Positions 5,620 to 6,106 of a stretch of DNA of 6,106 bases are shown here, in pieces. This DNA comes from Actinomycetota bacterium. Lineage in GTDB: Bacteria; Actinomycetota; Thermoleophilia; Solirubrobacterales; 70-9. A program made the translations under genes and the position numbers. The stretch is taken from positions 1 through 6,106 of the forward strand of contig VAYK01000154.1 of assembly GCA_005884985.1 (NCBI GenBank). Reading direction: 5' to 3'. Under the pieces are notes generated by a model. The model searched no databases and was not told the DNA's origin. It worked only from the letters and a program-made list of their open reading frames with translations. Positions within the stretch are counted from its first letter, which is position 1, and each line of letters begins with the position of its first letter.

Positions 5620-6106
5620 CAATCCGTTCCCGGACCGGACCCTGGAGTCGATCAAGCGCAACGGCGTGGGGATCAAGGGGCCGACCACGACCCCGGTCGG
5701 CTCGGGCTTCCGCTCGATCAACGTCCAGCTGCGCAAGGAGCTCGACCTGTACGCCTGTATCCGGCCGTGCAGGCTCTACGACGGGGTGCGTTCGCACTTC
5801 GACAAGGTCGACATCGTGATCGTCCGCGAGAACACCGAGGATCTCTACGCCGGGATCGAGTTCGAGGTCGACTCAGACGGCGCCGAGAGGCTGCGCGAGT
5901 TCGTCTCGTCGTTGGATGCCGGGACCATCCGCGAGCACTCCGGGATCTCGATCAAGCCGATCTCGGTGTTCGGCTCGGAGCGAATCGTCGAGGCGGCGTT
6001 CGACTACGCCAAGCGCAATGGCCGTCGCAAGGTGACGGCGGCGCACAAGGCCAACATCATGAAGTTCTCCGACGGCCTGTTCCTCGACACCGCCCGCAGG
6101 GTGGCC
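5620..6106 (+). pseudogene. icd: Isocitrate dehydrogenase paralogue 2, 5'-truncated and running off the window
   Basis: The frame shifted by one relative to paralogue 1 reads NPFPDRTLESIKRNGVG and then KGPTTTPVGSGFRS, NVQLRKELDLYACIRPC, VIVRENTEDLYAGIEF and AAHKANIMKFSDGLFL, with the catalytic Tyr and Lys regions. It is still open at position 6106. Its 59-residue segment from KGP to LYA (5675-5851) aligns without gaps to paralogue 1 (5443-5619). I count 43 identities, so these are paralogues and not a recent exact duplication. The first ~45 residues of the domain, including the nucleotide-binding start motif, are absent, and no start codon or Shine-Dalgarno belongs to it. It probably represents the downstream gene of a former tandem pair, fused to the upstream one by loss of the sequence between. 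Confidence 0.8.

Noticed and set aside
5160..5819. A 219-residue plus-strand frame over the isocitrate dehydrogenase region
   Set aside because: Arg-rich shadow; the other two plus-strand phases carry the real dehydrogenase motifs.
5443..5851. Recent tandem duplication or transposon-related repeat
   Set aside because: The two segments differ at 16 of 59 residues and have no flanking inverted repeats or target duplication, so they are diverged paralogues.
1..6106. Defence system, CRISPR array, prophage or insertion sequence
   Set aside because: No repeat-spacer pattern, transposase, integrase, nuclease or toxin-antitoxin motif was seen in any convincing frame.

Overview
This is a high-GC window. 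The gene types, GTG/TTG starts and apparent leaderless promoters suggest a high-GC actinobacterium, possibly near Thermoleophilia/Solirubrobacterales. That placement is inferred from protein style only; no marker gene is present. The content looks chromosomal and housekeeping. I see no transposase, phage gene, CRISPR array, tRNA or rRNA.

Layout. 1-721 (minus) is the N-terminal part of a succinate dehydrogenase/fumarate reductase flavoprotein, cut by the left edge. 830-1972 (minus) is a site-2-protease-type M50 membrane metallopeptidase with C-terminal CBS domains. Divergent from it, 2014-2431 (plus) is the remnant of an M28 zinc aminopeptidase. 2583-2963 (plus) is a small intact cupin protein with a strong Shine-Dalgarno. 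Convergent to the cupin, 2989-4625 (minus) is an AidB-type acyl-CoA dehydrogenase. It overlaps by 14 nt the end of an upstream TetR-type regulator (4612-5152, minus), forming a regulator-enzyme operon. Divergent from that operon, 5245-6106 (plus) holds two joined isocitrate dehydrogenase paralogues.

The most striking property is that five of the seven loci carry internal junctions where a block of conserved coding sequence is absent, while the sequence on both sides looks well preserved. The M50 protease lacks about 20 residues including its second zinc motif (in frame). The M28 peptidase lacks most of its middle. The AidB homologue lacks about 11 codons and changes frame. The TetR regulator lacks about 35-40 codons just after its recognition helix and changes frame. 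The first isocitrate dehydrogenase stops after residue 125 and continues out of frame into the middle of a second paralogue. SdhA (as far as visible) and the cupin look intact. This is either a real burst of medium-sized deletions or an assembly/amplification artefact. The sequence alone cannot decide, and the artefact must be excluded first.

Regulation. Two genes (M50 and TetR) have a -10-like hexamer exactly 6 nt before the start codon, the geometry of leaderless transcripts. Genes that are internal to operons or have a leader use clear Shine-Dalgarno sequences. The TetR promoter carries two TGANTCA palindromes, one over each hexamer, which are good candidates for the regulator's own operator.
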